Shown piece after piece: positions 1-15,358 of a stretch of DNA of 64,000 nucleotides. The stretch covers positions 695,209-759,208 of the forward strand of contig CM034100.1 in NCBI GenBank assembly GCA_019914945.1, read 5' to 3'. Both the position numbers and the translations under genes were made by a program. Position 1 is the first letter of the stretch. Every line of letters begins with the position of its first letter. The stretch is from Typha latifolia. Its lineage: Eukaryota; Streptophyta; Magnoliopsida; Poales; Typhaceae. The notes under the pieces are model-generated. The model was not told the DNA's origin, searched no databases, and worked only from the letters and a program-made list of their open reading frames with translations.

Positions 1-1577
1 TCAGGCGAGTTAGATGAACCAGGTGATGGAGTAAGTGATCGAGGGGAGACAATCGACGGGGAAAAGGAAGGTGAAAGTGAAACCGAACTACACTTTGAAC
101 TGATGCTTGAATTGGATGATAGAGAACTAGGAGAAAGGAAAGGCGGCGATGTGGATGACTCTGCTGTCAGAAATTGTACTCGATTAGCTCGTGGATCCAC
201 ATCTCTAATTGATGCAGAAACTGGATGAACTCGAAAAATGGACCCAGGTATAAACTTGCACCTCATTACACTCCAATTGCTTTCTCTTGCCGGAAGGTGG
301 GTTTCCTGTCCAGGATCTGAAGAAGAGAATGGTGGAACAAAACCACCACTAGTCGCCTGTTTGAAAAGCTCAAAGTCTCTATTGTAGGATTCCACTTTCC
401 TCTTCCCAGCACCAGTCTTAACGGCCAACACAATCTGGTCTCTGCTAATCTTTGTGCTGCCATCTGAGTTAAGTGGTGCACTTGAAAATGCCTCCCAAAA
501 ATCCAACGGCTCCTCTCCTTCTTCAACCATCATGATCTGCCCTTGGACCCTCTCATATCTTACCACCTGAAATGCCGCAGCTTTTGCATCCTTCTCCATC
601 ACCGGATCACAATTCCTACCGATCCACACATAAATTGACGAGAGCAAACGAACTATGAATGCCCCCCTAGAATCCAAAGCAGAAGGCAAAGGATCATTCA
701 ACATCTTGGGCACAAGGTGCAATGGATCGTATGGCGAGTGCGGCGCCATCCTATACATCCTCAGCACCGAATTGGGGCTCAGAGGGATCGCATGAACCCT
801 CTTCTGGCACTGAAGCAACTGGCAAGCAAAACCCATGTTTGGATTCGCAATCCCCCTTGCAGCCTTGACAAACTGGAAGGCGTCATCAAAGCTCTGCCCT
901 TCCCTCCACATACGATAAGCTATCACCAGCGACGTCGACCTCGAAACACCCTGACAACAATGGACAAAAACCTTACCACCCTGCTCCCTGACATCCTCAA
1001 AGTAATCAAACACATCATACAGTATGCTCGTGATGTCCTCCGTCGGGCTATCCTGCAACCAGAGGGTTTGATACACGAGATCGGATTTGAAGTACTCCGG
1101 GCACACAAATCCAACACAATTGAGGACATGGGTGATCCCATTCTCACGAAGAATGTCGCGGTTCCTCGCGACGGAGTCCCCACCGAGGTAGATATGTTCA
1201 GCGACCTTAGAGCACTCCTTGTCGAACTGAGACCGGAGTGAGGAAAGATTCGCCTTGAGCCCTTCGGCCCTTGCGCTAGGAGTGGGAGGGTGAGGCCACT
1301 CCCCGAGATCGTCAGAGCTAGCCTTTGGCCACTCTTCCAAGGTCCGGCGAACTATGGAGAGGGGCTGCAGAGGGGGAAGGGAAGACCTTGCCTTGGTGCT
1401 CGCGGATCTGGGAGTGAGAGGAGGAGCACGGCATCGCCTGGACCGGCCGTTAACGTTCGAGTTCTTCGCTTCGGGTTGGAAGTCCTCGGCGTGCTCCGGT
1501 GCCGATGTCCTGGAAGCAGACCACGAGGCGGACCTCCAGAAGGTTTTCCGGCCACCGGAATCCTCTTCACCAACCAT
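1..1577 (-). CDS. MKP1: MAP kinase phosphatase, MKP1-like (3' part outside window)
   Basis: Dual-specificity phosphatase that in Arabidopsis inactivates stress MAP kinases (MPK3/MPK6). The ATG is at 1577 and the frame stays open for 525 codons to the left edge, so the C-terminus is missing. The protein begins MVGEEDSGGRKTFWRSASWS, the typical MKP1 start. The phosphatase domain spans about residues 130-270, with signature HCCQGVSRS at 206-214 (catalytic Cys207, Arg213) and a likely general acid Asp176 in LWLQDSPTED. A gelsolin-like segment follows at about 293-370 (FIVRLLSSIYVWIGRNCDP), then a Ser-rich tail. No intron interrupts the visible part. Arabidopsis MKP1 is about 780 residues, so roughly a third is lost. 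Family assignment is very secure; paralogue identity is inferred. Confidence 0.93.
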   Translation of the reverse strand, partial: MVGEEDSGGRKTFWRSASWSASRTSAPEHAEDFQPEAKNSNVNGRSRRCRAPPLTPRSASTKARSSLPPLQPLSIVRRTLEEWPKASSDDLGEWPHPPTPSARAEGLKANLSSLRSQFDKECSKVAEHIYLGGDSVARNRDILRENGITHVLNCVGFVCPEYFKSDLVYQTLWLQDSPTEDITSILYDVFDYFEDVREQGGKVFVHCCQGVSRSTSLVIAYRMWREGQSFDDAFQFVKAARGIANPNMGFACQLLQCQKRVHAIPLSPNSVLRMYRMAPHSPYDPLHLVPKMLNDPLPSALDSRGAFIVRLLSSIYVWIGRNCDPVMEKDAKAAAFQVVRYERVQGQIMMVEEGEEPLDFWEAFSSAPLNSDGSTKISRDQIVLAVKTGAGKRKVESYNRDFELFKQATSGGFVPPFSSSDPGQETHLPARESNWSVMRCKFIPGSIFRVHPVSASIRDVDPRANRVQFLTAESSTSPPFLSPSSLSSNSSISSKCSSVSLSPSFSPSIVSPRSLTPSPGSSNSP

Positions 1578-1900
1578 AGCCTTCAGTGTATTAGTTGATC
1601 AAATTTAAACCCTAGTTCCGATTACAGATCCCCTCATCAACCGAACCTGGAAACCAATCAAGTTGCGATCTTTAGGTATTGTTAAAGCGAAGTACTCGCA
1701 AAAATCACAAAAAAAAAAAACCAAAAAATTCGCAAAAAGATGCGTAAATAGTAGCTCCAAACCTGGATAGGATCAAATCTAACTTTTAGCAAGCAAAAGG
1801 AGTTCAATTCCCTTCGAGGATCACGACGAGCTATCTAGGAGCCTTCGCATCGAGTTAGGGAGAGAGAGTGGGAGGCGAGGGTTTTGAAGAAGATAAAGAG
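1578..1900 (-). promoter_or_regulatory. MKP1 5' leader with two short uORFs
   Basis: Leader region upstream of the MKP1-like ATG, ending near a CT-rich stretch at about 1855-1890 that may lie at or near the transcription start. If the leader is unspliced it holds two upstream ORFs: 1850-1821 (minus, 9 codons, MRRLLDSSS then TGA) and 1637-1605 (minus, 10 codons, MRGSVIGTRV then TAA). Transcript boundaries are inferred; no donor/acceptor pair clearly removes the uORFs. Confidence 0.4.
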
Positions 1901-4900
1901 GTGATTTTAATTTATACCGCCGCGACGTGTGATTCGAGAACGCCGTAACGCCCAGTGTGTATGAACTCTCGTGCTTTGGAACGGATCCAAGCGGTTGAAT
2001 CCGCCGCTCTCCAATCCAACGACCGGGATGGGGCGGTAGGATAGCTGGCATTGCCATATTTGGGCGCGGGCGCAATTGCTTTGACTCGAAGGAACCCGTT
2101 TGACCAGCTCCGGCAGTTGACTAGTTTCAAGTGGAAGAAGACGGGATTGTATGCAAGCCAGTTCGTAGTGCCATAGCTACAACAGAAATTCCTCCCTGCC
2201 ACGTGACCTAGCATGAATATCTTGTGAGAAACGAAAGCCTCCAATTTCTACGATCATAACGTAGAAAAAAAATGTTACCAAAGTTCCGGCTGCACCAAAG
2301 TCACGGTCCCTTTTTTTTTAACTTGGTAGAAGGGTCCACAGTTGATTCATTCAATCCTGAGAAAATGTAACGTGGACTAAGTCAAGATAAGGAAAATAAT
2401 GCCAAAAACGGACAGGGATAGGATTAACTAGATGCTGTTTTCCCATGAGTCGAATCGTTGTCGTTTCCCACACAACGAACAAGAATTTGGACTTCCTTGT
2501 TCATTTATAACTAACAGGATGAAAATACTGGGGATAGATAATCTTTTTCAAACTTTGATATATTTGGATTTGAATGTTGATAAATTAAAATATTTCGTTC
2601 AAACCTTTTGCAAACTAGAAAGTAATTGGCTGCTGTCATATCTTAATATTCGAAACTTTAATAACTCCCATGTGTTCAAAGATGCCATGCATGAAGATGA
2701 GAAGGCATCCATCTCATGTTGGTCCCATCCTGCAACCACTAATTGTGCTCCGAATCATGTCCGACGTTGACATCGACATCGACATTCAAACTTAAAATTA
2801 TATCATAATTCCAAAGGCAAAGGAGAGAATATATCCACGTAGATGTCCTCTCGTGGAAGATGCTACAGGTACTACTTTTAAACTACAACCGGACTAATAT
2901 AACTTCAAAGTCGGCATTTCCTTAATTCTTCTACAGAATTCGGCAAGATGTGGTCCCAGATCACCGACTTTAGGACTTTTTAATTAATGTAGGCTGTAGT
3001 GTGGAGTACTTATTGCTTAATCTCGTCTAGCTTTAGTTTTATGCTGCCGACTTCGGTGCCAACCAGTAATCGATTGAAGTCTGCGGCGAGGTTGTGGTCT
3101 CCCCCTAAACGTTTTGCCATGGGTTTAGTTGTTCCTTGCTTTTTGTTTCCTTTGATGAGTATGATATAAAGATAGATAGAAGTATAGCATTTTTGCCGGA
3201 CGTGAATTTTAATCAGACTTCTTCTGGTGTTTGTTAGGGGCATATCATCAAACAACTCTCGGTCGACTAATTTTGGAAGATTTATTTACTATTGTATTGC
3301 TTTCTTCATGTGGTAAGCGTGCATTGGAAATTATTATATACTGCTCTTGCTTGCTTTGTTCTGTTTGCAATGGCCATCAATTTCGACTTTAGCTCCTTTC
3401 GTATGTGATATATCGACTGACCAAGATTTATAATTCATCATTTGCATAAATAGTGATCCATATTTCTTATGGAGTCTCACCAAGATTCATGATTCAGGTA
3501 ACCCATGAGTACAGGTGCTTGTAAAATTTCCTCTTAGAGGACATATACATGTATTATGATAGTAAGGTTTGCCATTAATTGAGCATTATGTGGTTATAGG
3601 ATTTCGTGACAACTTACTGATTACTCTTAAAAGTTTAAGTTATTGAAGAATACTAAATTTTTATATACTATAATATCATATTAACTCATTAACTAACCTA
3701 CAATCTTAGACAGAAAACAATAAATTTTGTACTTTATATTTAAGATTGGGTTACAGTAAAACTATTCCTGCAGTAATGGCAGTAAACCTGCAAATATTAT
3801 GCTCTTCTCCGACAGTAGTTACAGGAGCCTCATGCATTGGGATGCTTCTATTTTTCTTCAGTGGCACGTGAACATGGTACACGGAGGAGGAGCCGTAATG
3901 AAGTTGGAACTAGTGTGTTAGATTTCTTGCTTGGTTTATTAAAAAAATTATGACACTTAAGCATATCTACGAGTTCATGGCATACTTCACTATGCATGGT
4001 CGAATTCATTATGCCATGTCTCAGGCTTTCATATCTAAATCCTTGCAATTAAAATGTCTTAAAAACTCCTAGATGTAGAACAAATTTTATTATGCAGCTT
4101 CTTCACTTCATTCTTATCTCTGCTGACTGAATCACTCTGGAAAATATATATTCTACTTTTAGCTGTTGTCCTGTAATTTCTGTAATATGGGCAGGAAACT
4201 TCAGTCACTGGCAGTGTACTAAGAACAAGTATGTAATGTTCTCTTCCAACTTGCATAATGATTGTATGGAATCTTGTAGTATGTCTGCAAACAATGATGC
4301 ATGATACTTGCATAATGATCAACCACTATTATCCTTGTCCATATCTTTCTGTACAAGATCAAGCAGCTGTTATTAACCATAATAGAGTCAATCTTAGTCG
4401 TGAAGATGCTCGTACTCAAACTTTGTACAGTTGATTGATGTTGGGATGCGAAATTAATTGGTAAAGATATGAGTGAGTGATTGAATCCGTATCTATCCAG
4501 GCATTAATAATTGATCACTCTTCTCTTGTTTCAGGTCTTCATGCTCAAACTTGAAAACCGCTTGATCGTCTTCTAGAGAAGAAATAATATACAAACGCTG
4601 GAGTTAAAAAGAATGAAGTGGGTAAGTAGGAACAACGGACGGCTCTGCATTGTGCCACCGCACAGAGTGCGAATCACGGCGTTACGTATAAGTTGATCAC
4701 TGCCGTCCAGGAATGGACGGTAGAGATCAATCAAGGATTAAAGCGACGGCGGATTACATGGCCTCAGATAGTGAACATTTGTGTACCGTGTAATACGTCG
4801 CTGGAACCAGGTACACTTCCGTCTCGTGGTATAGCGAATCCCATGCATCCGGAGTGCATCGACCTCCAGCATCTTAGCCCCCAACTTGAAACAGCATTAT

Positions 4901-5113
4901 TACACAATTCACCGGCTGACACGTGGCAACATTAGTTCCCCTTCATTAATTGCTATATATGATGTTGCATGTTCCACATTTTAAGACGACTTCCGTGCAT
5001 CCCTTCCTATCTCCCGCCTAACTTAAACGGTTCAGAGGCTTTTCGAAGAGTGAAAGAACCAGAGAGATAAAGAAGTGAATGTGGTGGTAGGAACAAAGAA
5101 GAGGTGGAGAATA
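1901..5113. other. Intergenic, MKP1 to SULTR4
   Basis: About 3.2 kb between two divergent genes. Open frames here are short and resemble no family I know. The left part is presumably MKP1 promoter. The last ~500 bases, with an inverted repeat at 4703-4720 and an ACACGTGG-like G-box core near 4920-4926, probably act as the transporter promoter. No RNA gene or intact transposon seen. Confidence 0.5.
4695..4728. promoter_or_regulatory. Inverted repeat upstream of SULTR4
   Basis: CCGTCCA at 4703-4709 and TGGACGG at 4714-4720 form a perfect 7-bp inverted repeat with a 4-base spacer. It is flanked by GATC at 4695-4698 and 4725-4728. It lies about 390 bp before the transporter start. A protein-binding dyad is possible but only inferred. 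Confidence 0.3.
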
Positions 5114-8100
5114 ATGGAGATATCTTATGCCACTTCGAGCAATCTCGACATCACCGATAGCGACGTTGTTAACGGGCTCGCCAGGCAGGTCAGGGCAACG
5201 CCTCTCGATCGCCCGACGCCGTCCTCGCCAGCCCTTCCTTCGCCCTCGTTGCTCGCCCAATGGAGACTCAAGTTTCAAAGTATGTCTTTGATCGAGTTGA
5301 TGGAGATCCTGCTCCCTTGCACTCGGTGGATTCGGACCTACGACTGGAGTGAGTGTCTGGAATTGGACATCATGGCTGGGACGACAGTGGGTGTCATGCT
5401 CATTCCTCAGGTGCATTAGTGCTTTTAGTTCATCAATACTTGCTCAATTTCAAAGCTTGCAATCCATATTATTTTGTAATTTTTTTATACTCAAATGCAT
5501 TCTACTACTTCTAGTTATTAAATTTATCTCATTTTTAACTTTGATTTTCATTTGTCTGTTACAAATTGATCAGGCAATGTCTTATGCTAAGCTTGCTGGA
5601 CTTCATCCCATTTATGGACTATGTAAGCACAAAAACATTTTATAACCTTTTATTTTAGATTGCATTTCCTGTAATAAGTTGTTATTTTGTGGATGTAGAT
5701 TCTGGTTTCGTTCCAATATTTGTTTATGCCGTGTTTGGATCATCTCGTCAACTTGCAATTGGTCCAGTGACATTAGTGTCTCTCTTAGTTTCAAATGTCT
5801 TGAGCGGCATTGTTGATCCATCGGATGAGCTATACACAGAGCTTGCTATATTGTTGGCATTCATGGTCGGGGTACTAGAATGTGCAATGGGCCTTCTAAG
5901 GTGTCAAATTATTCTTCCTCGTTCTCTAAAACTTGTAATTGCTTGAAATTTCTTCTCGTGCCCATCTCATATCTATACTTAATGAATAGCTTCCAAATCA
6001 TTAACGTTCCCAACTCCCTGAAACCATCTTTTGACTATTTTGTTTGCCCATATACTACACAGGCTTGGGTGGCTTCTCAGGTTTATCAGTCATTCTGTAA
6101 TATCCGGCTTCATCACTTCCTCGGCGGTTGTCATTGCTTTGTCTCAAGCAAAATACTTCTTGGGCTACAGCGTAGAAAGGAGCAGCAAATTTTTACCACT
6201 TGCAAAGAGTATAATTGACGGAGCTGGAGATGTGAGTTCTTTATATTTTGCTAAAAATCAGATCTGTCTATCATTTTTCATTATTGTTTTAAATATGGGG
6301 ATATGCTACTGTGCACTGACAATTTTCAGTGTCCTATTCTTTGTAAAGCCAAATGATGTGTATCTTTTCTAAATTGTTTGTGAAGCTTTTAGTATGTGGG
6401 TTCATCTGCTTAGGTATCATGATTTCCTCGATATTTTCATTTTGATCTTTATCCACTATTTAAGGCATTGATCTTTACTAATTCTATATCATAGTTTCAT
6501 CTTACAGTTCTCATGGCCACCTTTTGTAATGGGATCTACTATTCTTGCAATCATTCTTCTGATGAAGCGCATGGTAATAACTTATACATTCCTATCTTTT
6601 GGAGAAGCTCCATGCAGGTACAAAGGAGAATAAATTGTCCAAACTTTTTTTTTAATATCGCAGGGAAGTTCGAAGAAGAACCTGAGATTCCTTAGAGCAT
6701 CAGGACCTCTGACAGCAGTTATGCTGGGAACAGCCTTTGTGAAAATATTCCGTCCATCTTCAATATCTGTGGTGAGTTTGTATTCCATTGAACCATTTAA
6801 ATCTGAAAGTAGAAACAGTACCTCCTGTTATAAATTATAATCACTTGTTCTCTTTGGACTGGCTAGTTAATAATTTTTTGAACCGCTATTCTTTTAGCGT
6901 AGATACCCTTAAAAAACAATCTAGAATAGTTAACTTACGCCTTTCTTTCAGATGTTACTCTTAAGCATGGTCTTGTTGCTCTTAGGTAGGTGAAATACCG
7001 CAGGGCCTTCCAGAGTTTCATATTCCTAGAGGATTCCAATATGCACACTCTCTGATTTCAACAGCTGTTCTCATTACTGGAGTTGCTATATTGGTATGAT
7101 CTACTTCTATATATTGTTCAAATTGCTTGTCATACTTCATCAAATCCTGCTAAGTGCCATTTTAACTTCAGGAATCCGTGGGGATTGCCAAAGCATTGGC
7201 AGCAAAAAATGGATACGACTTAGACTCAAATCAAGAGGTAGAATCAGAAAACTTTGGAATCTCACAGCCTGTCTTGCTGCTATGTCGTTTTTAGTTTTTC
7301 CATAGAAAATGTAAATTGGTGATTCAAGGGAAAACATATCAGGGGTATTTTATGACACAATTTCAGTAAGAACTGCATATACAAATACAAAACAATATTC
7401 TGCTTGATCTCAGAGTTACATTTTACATGTTCAAGAAAATATTGGCAGCGCACACTGATTGTCACACATCCTCTGTTTTTAGCAACCAACCTAAAACCCT
7501 TGCTGTATTATTCCTTTGTCCTCTTCTTCCATTGCTTATCCTCTGATACTGTCAAGTAGATATAATAGTAAAAATCATAGAATGTGTTAAAGTAAGATGT
7601 GATATTTAGTTATTTACATTTAAAAATGTTTGAAATTTATCAAGAGACTTACCATTGAAGGGGGAGAGACTTGCACGTATACTCTTATAGAATATTAATT
7701 CTTTTTATGAGTGGCCATTAACTAAATTCTTCATGTCTCAAAATCTTCTAGAGGATTCGCAGCCAAAATAGGAGTAGTGGATAATTCATCCTTAAGTTAA
7801 TAAATGAAGTAGAGACTTTCCCTGCTTCTCTGCTTTTAGCTGGCTACCAATATATTTGTATGCAGCTTTTGAATAAGGTCACAAAATTTTCTTTAATGAT
7901 AATGATCCTTATGAAAAATAATTAAATAGTAATGCTAGCACATAGCCCTGGTTAATTTATAGTAAGCTCAATGAAGCTGAATTCAGTCAATCTTACTTTA
8001 TCAAATCTAGGGGTTAGCACTCATAAATGTATTTTTGCAGTTATTTGGTCTTGGAATGGCAAATATATGTGGTTCTTTCTTCTCTGCATACCCTGCAACA

Positions 8101-11100
8101 GGTAAACTATTAGTGTGTTCTTCTCTTTGAATCTTGAATGTAAATACTATAGTTTGTGAAATTAATTCTCTGTTTCAAGTTCCAACAATTTCTTTCATGT
8201 TTGGACTTGAGCTAAAATGTTATATTAGTGATTCCTTACTGTTTATGTAGGTTCCTTTTCTAGATCGGCTGTAAATCATGAGACTGGGGCAAAAACAGGA
8301 CTGTCTGGTATCGTAATGGGTTGTATAATGGGATGTGCGCTATTCTTTTTGACTCCACTATTCAGAGATATTCCCCAGGTGTTGTTCTCTGCACTAATTT
8401 TAGCTTTTCCTTGTTGTTCAAGTTATGGCATCCATCTCTGGATAAGATTTCTGTAATTCAATTCTCCAAAGTCCAAATAGGCTAATTCTACAGAATGATT
8501 AATGGAGAATGAAAACATATTTGATGTGATGAATGGATTCTAACAAATAATTGTTCTTATTGAAGACTGAATAACATGACGTTATAATGGCGTGACATGT
8601 AAAATTAATTGATACTATAATAAGTATAATCTAAGTAATGTTGGAGTGCATCAGTTATTTATTATTATGATAGAAAGTCGTAGAATGAATAAGCTATAGT
8701 GACATTCTTAAATTATTATATATCTCTATGACACTTTAAACACCCACATGGTCATTTTGTATGCAAAAGTGATGTCAACTCCTTTTGCCAAAGTCATTTT
8801 GGAACTCATAGTCATACTTCTGGGGGCTTGCATGCTGAACTCCTGCATTAATCAGTTACTACCTTGAAATTATGTTGTGCAAATCACATAGAGGTTTTGA
8901 CTTAAAAATAACAAATTTACCCTGGAAATATTGCAAATTTATCTTCTACTTTGATAGGCAAGGCCTGCTCAATAATGCTATAATGCTATTATTCTTACTT
9001 TATACTCTTTTGTAAATGTTCAGTGTGCCCTGGCTGCGATTGTCATCTCTGTGGGAATAAGCTTGGTAAGAATCTTTCAATTCCTCTTTCTCTTGTTATT
9101 ACGATTAGAATCTTTTACCTATATAAACACTCTCAAGGTTCAGTTGTTGACTCAGCGGAGACCTTAATTATGCATTTGTACCCTGGTGATATCAGCGTAT
9201 ACACTGGATTAACTAAAATGTTATGGTTGAAAATTAGCAATCTTTTAACTACAAATGCAAGTCCATGTGGTCTCATCTGGCATTGTTAGGACTTAGGACA
9301 CTGTAGAATGCTGATGTACGAGAGACATTTTTCCTAGGAATACCACAATTATAATTCTCTTTTATTTTCCCTGTCTATGGAATGTACCATTATCAGTTTA
9401 ACATCTCTACTAGAAGGACAAAGTAATTTTTGAGGTGCTAGGGACATATCATTGAATAGTGTATATCTTTCCTAATGCCTGTGTAAGTTAATGCATAACT
9501 GCATAAGAGATTTATAATTTCAGAATTGCAATTTATATCTAATTGTTCTTCTTTATATTTTATGTTCATTCTCTTTTTTCAGGTGGACTATGAGGAAGCT
9601 TTGTTCTTGTGGCGTGTAGATAAGAAAGATTTCCTTCTTTGGACTATCACCTGTATTATGACATTATTTCTTGGCATAGAGATTGGTGTGCTTGTTGGGG
9701 TGAGAAATTATATCCATGACTATCTCTCAAGCATAATTTTATTTTGAGGGCATAGTGCGATTGACCTCTCTCTTTGGATCATACAATTTAAGTTTTATTC
9801 CATTTATCTTAAGTGATTTTCAAGTTGCGAATCAATTTAACATGTATTTACATATTTTGATTATTTTCCAATTCAACCCTGAGTGTCAGAGTTATTATTA
9901 CAGGTCAGTGCCTCTCTTGCATTTGTCATCCATGAATCAGCAAATCCCCACATAGGTGAGTTCTTTGCAAGACCAACTTATAGCTGGTAACATTTCATTG
10001 TGGTGTACCAGCATGATAGATTTCTAACTCAATAGTAGTTAGTACTCGATTGGTAGTTATTCATGTGATAATCGTAAACCATAACCTTGCCTTACTGAAG
10101 GGCTATATATACTCTATCTTTTCTTTCTTCACCAGCTATATGTATTGCTATTAAGGTCCATAATCTTCACTATATCATACTGAGATAATTTAAATGGTGT
10201 ATTGCTTATGTGAATTTTCTTTACATTATTCGTGGTGAGCTCCATTATCTTGACTGTGTTTTACTAGTTTACCAGATTTTTAGTAGATGAAGTCTGTTTT
10301 TTGGGTGCAGCTGTGTTGGGACGTCTTCCAGGAACTACTGTTTACAGAAACATTGAACAGTATCCTGAAGCTTACATATACAATGGCATTGTTGTGGTCC
10401 GAATTGATGCTCCGATCTATTTCGCAAACATAAGTTACATCAAGGACAGGTGAAGACTCGAACCCTCTCTATATTCTATGAGAAGGAATAAGTTAAAGAG
10501 CTGTAAAAGTAAATGATTAGATGCCATAAAGCATTTAAAATTTTCAAATTGCATTTTGTCATCACTATTTTTCTGCTGGTAGGTTGCGGGAGTATGAAGT
10601 TGATAGTTCAGGAAATACAAAAGGACCAGAAACTGAAAGAATTTATTTTGTGATCATTGAGATGGCAGGCAAGTTTTCAGCATTATCTCATCACTGGGTC
10701 AACTAGGAAAAACAATAAAATATGTCTTTATGATAACATGGGATATCACATCTTTATGAGTTTATCTGTTTCCAGTTCATGACATCTACATAATAAACTT
10801 TCATGACATTAATATAATAAACTTTGGGGTCTTTTTGAATCATGATATCAGATGGTTTGCCTCAATGGGGCCTCTCTACCGTGCTGTCAAGTACACCAAT
10901 TCTTTTAGTTATTAGTTAAATGGGTTAATTCGGTGACGGGGCTTACCTGCTCCTAATAAAAAAATTTCTACCACAATATGAAATCATATTGTGTACACAA
11001 ACAGGCAGTGAGATGCTTTCTGTAGCATTATTAAATTTTTCCTTTATAGTTGTTTTCATACGGAACTATTATTCTCCCTTCTGGATTCAAATTTGTACGT

Positions 11101-11599
11101 AATGGTACCATCTTTCCTTTAGTAGGACATGGTGAATAATTTCAACATTTGATAAGTCAGACTTCTGTTCAAACGCTGCAGCTGTCCCATATATAGACTC
11201 CAGCGCAGTTCAAGCTCTCAAGGATTTGCATCAAGAATACAAATCACGTGAAATCCAGGCATGCATTATCTTTATTCTTGTCTCTTACTTATTTATTCTT
11301 CTGGCATTTTCATTTTTAGCTTCGGGTATTTGCAGATGGGATTTTCCAATCCAAACCGAAAAGTTCTAATAACTCTATCGCGGGCCGGTCTTATTGAGCT
11401 GATTGGAAAGAGATGGTATTTTGTGAGTGTGCATGATGCTGTTAAAGCTTGCCTTCAGTATATGGAGAACTTCCTCGGGAGCATACGAAATCAGACACCA
11501 GGTGGGCAGCCAGAGTTCTTGCAGTGGCAATGGAAACAACACAATGGAGAGGAACCTTATCCGGATCAGGAGCCTCTCCTGCCACCAAGGGAGGTCTAA
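5114..11599 (+). CDS. SULTR4: Vacuolar sulfate transporter, SULTR4 type
   Basis: Exports sulfate from the vacuole in Arabidopsis (SULTR4;1 and 4;2). Seventeen exons: 5114-5410, 5574-5622, 5699-5900, 6063-6231, 6508-6573, 6664-6771, 6986-7093, 7172-7237, 8041-8101, 8251-8377, 9024-9065, 9583-9699, 9904-9955, 10311-10449, 10583-10669, 11182-11258, 11336-11599. They total 2031 nt, 676 residues. Family hallmarks are [57 protein letters not shown] and [18 protein letters not shown], then a C-terminal STAS domain encoded by the last exons ([32 protein letters not shown]). Introns 15 and 16 begin with GC rather than GT; only these borders keep frame and conserved sequence. An in-frame ATG at 5075 could add 13 residues; 5114 (MEISYATSS) looks more family-like. 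Confidence 0.93.
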
Positions 11600-12683
11600 T
11601 TGTTTCGCTGTTTCTTCCCCTTATGTTGTTTACTGTGTGTGTTCAGCCATCCGTTGTATATGTCAATCAGCAGCAAGTGGTTTGTTCTGCATAGTATGAT
11701 AAAAGTGATCCTGCCATCACGAATAAGAGCACTCTCCATGTGTTGTAAGATGGTTTGTGATTACATTTGACGACATAGGTGCATACTTATCACCATACAA
11801 AGATATAGATATGTTTAGGCTACATGCTAAACTATATGCAATTACACAATATTGCTTATGAAACTCTTGTACCAGTGGTCTCTCATAGAACAACATAATA
11901 TGGCTTGTAAATTAAAACTTGCACGCCATAAGGTTTTGTAATATTTTCTTTTTCCTTTTTTTGGGACTTCTTACAGGATGTTGTGTATATGTCCAGCTGA
12001 TATGGAATAATGTCTGTCCCATTGAATGAAATTATAGAAGTTATCACCTCCCTTTTATTTTATCTTTTATTGGAAGTTGCAGTCTTGATATCATTTCCTT
12101 TGGTAGTTTGGTGTAGTTTCTCAAATTGATGACAATATATAGTTAGGTCTCATTGTTATCATTATAACTGTTGCATGGTTTTCTTCCTTACTTTGCAATA
12201 CTCTTTGGCAGAGATATTAACTTCAATCTGGAGGTCCTAATTTGACTGAATTTTATTCTGGATTGCTATTTGATATTGTCGCTAAGGAGAGAGGATTCAT
12301 TAGCAGCTTTCTACAGATTAAGATTTCCATAGCAGAATGATGTTCACAGTTCACATCATGCAACTATATATCAAGCTGTATATGTTAGCAGATCTTACAA
12401 TTAGTTAGATACTCATAGCATATCAACAAGCAAGTATAAATAAAAGTTACCACTGGATAGTAATAATAAAGGTCACACATACACATACTGACATACAAGT
12501 AGCCGACAATAATAAGTTCGCTAGGATAACTGCAGTTCAAATATTTATCAATTGCTTTCAAACTGCAGATGTCTAATGGAACAATCAGGGCTCAAAACGG
12601 ATACAGAAGACATAGAACTGGTTTTATTTTCAGATAACAACTCAACCCTCTATGCAGTTGAAGAGGATAGACCAACTAGACAT
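11600..12683. other. Shared 3' flank of SULTR4 and DHAR
   Basis: The two genes converge here. The space should hold both 3' UTRs and polyadenylation signals. It is AT-rich and no coding potential was recognised. Confidence 0.6.

Positions 12684-15358
<2,675 letters not shown>

Noticed and set aside
923..1241. Overlapping ORFs on both strands of the MKP1 region (717-1241 plus, 923-1183 minus)
   Set aside because: Shadows of the MKP1 frame, which carries the full phosphatase signature.
2432..2770. 112-codon ORF in the left intergenic region
   Set aside because: No domain, signal or splice context; AT-rich codon content typical of chance frames.
3010..3255. 81-codon minus-strand ORF that might be a transposon fragment
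   Set aside because: I could not match it to any reverse transcriptase, integrase or transposase motif.
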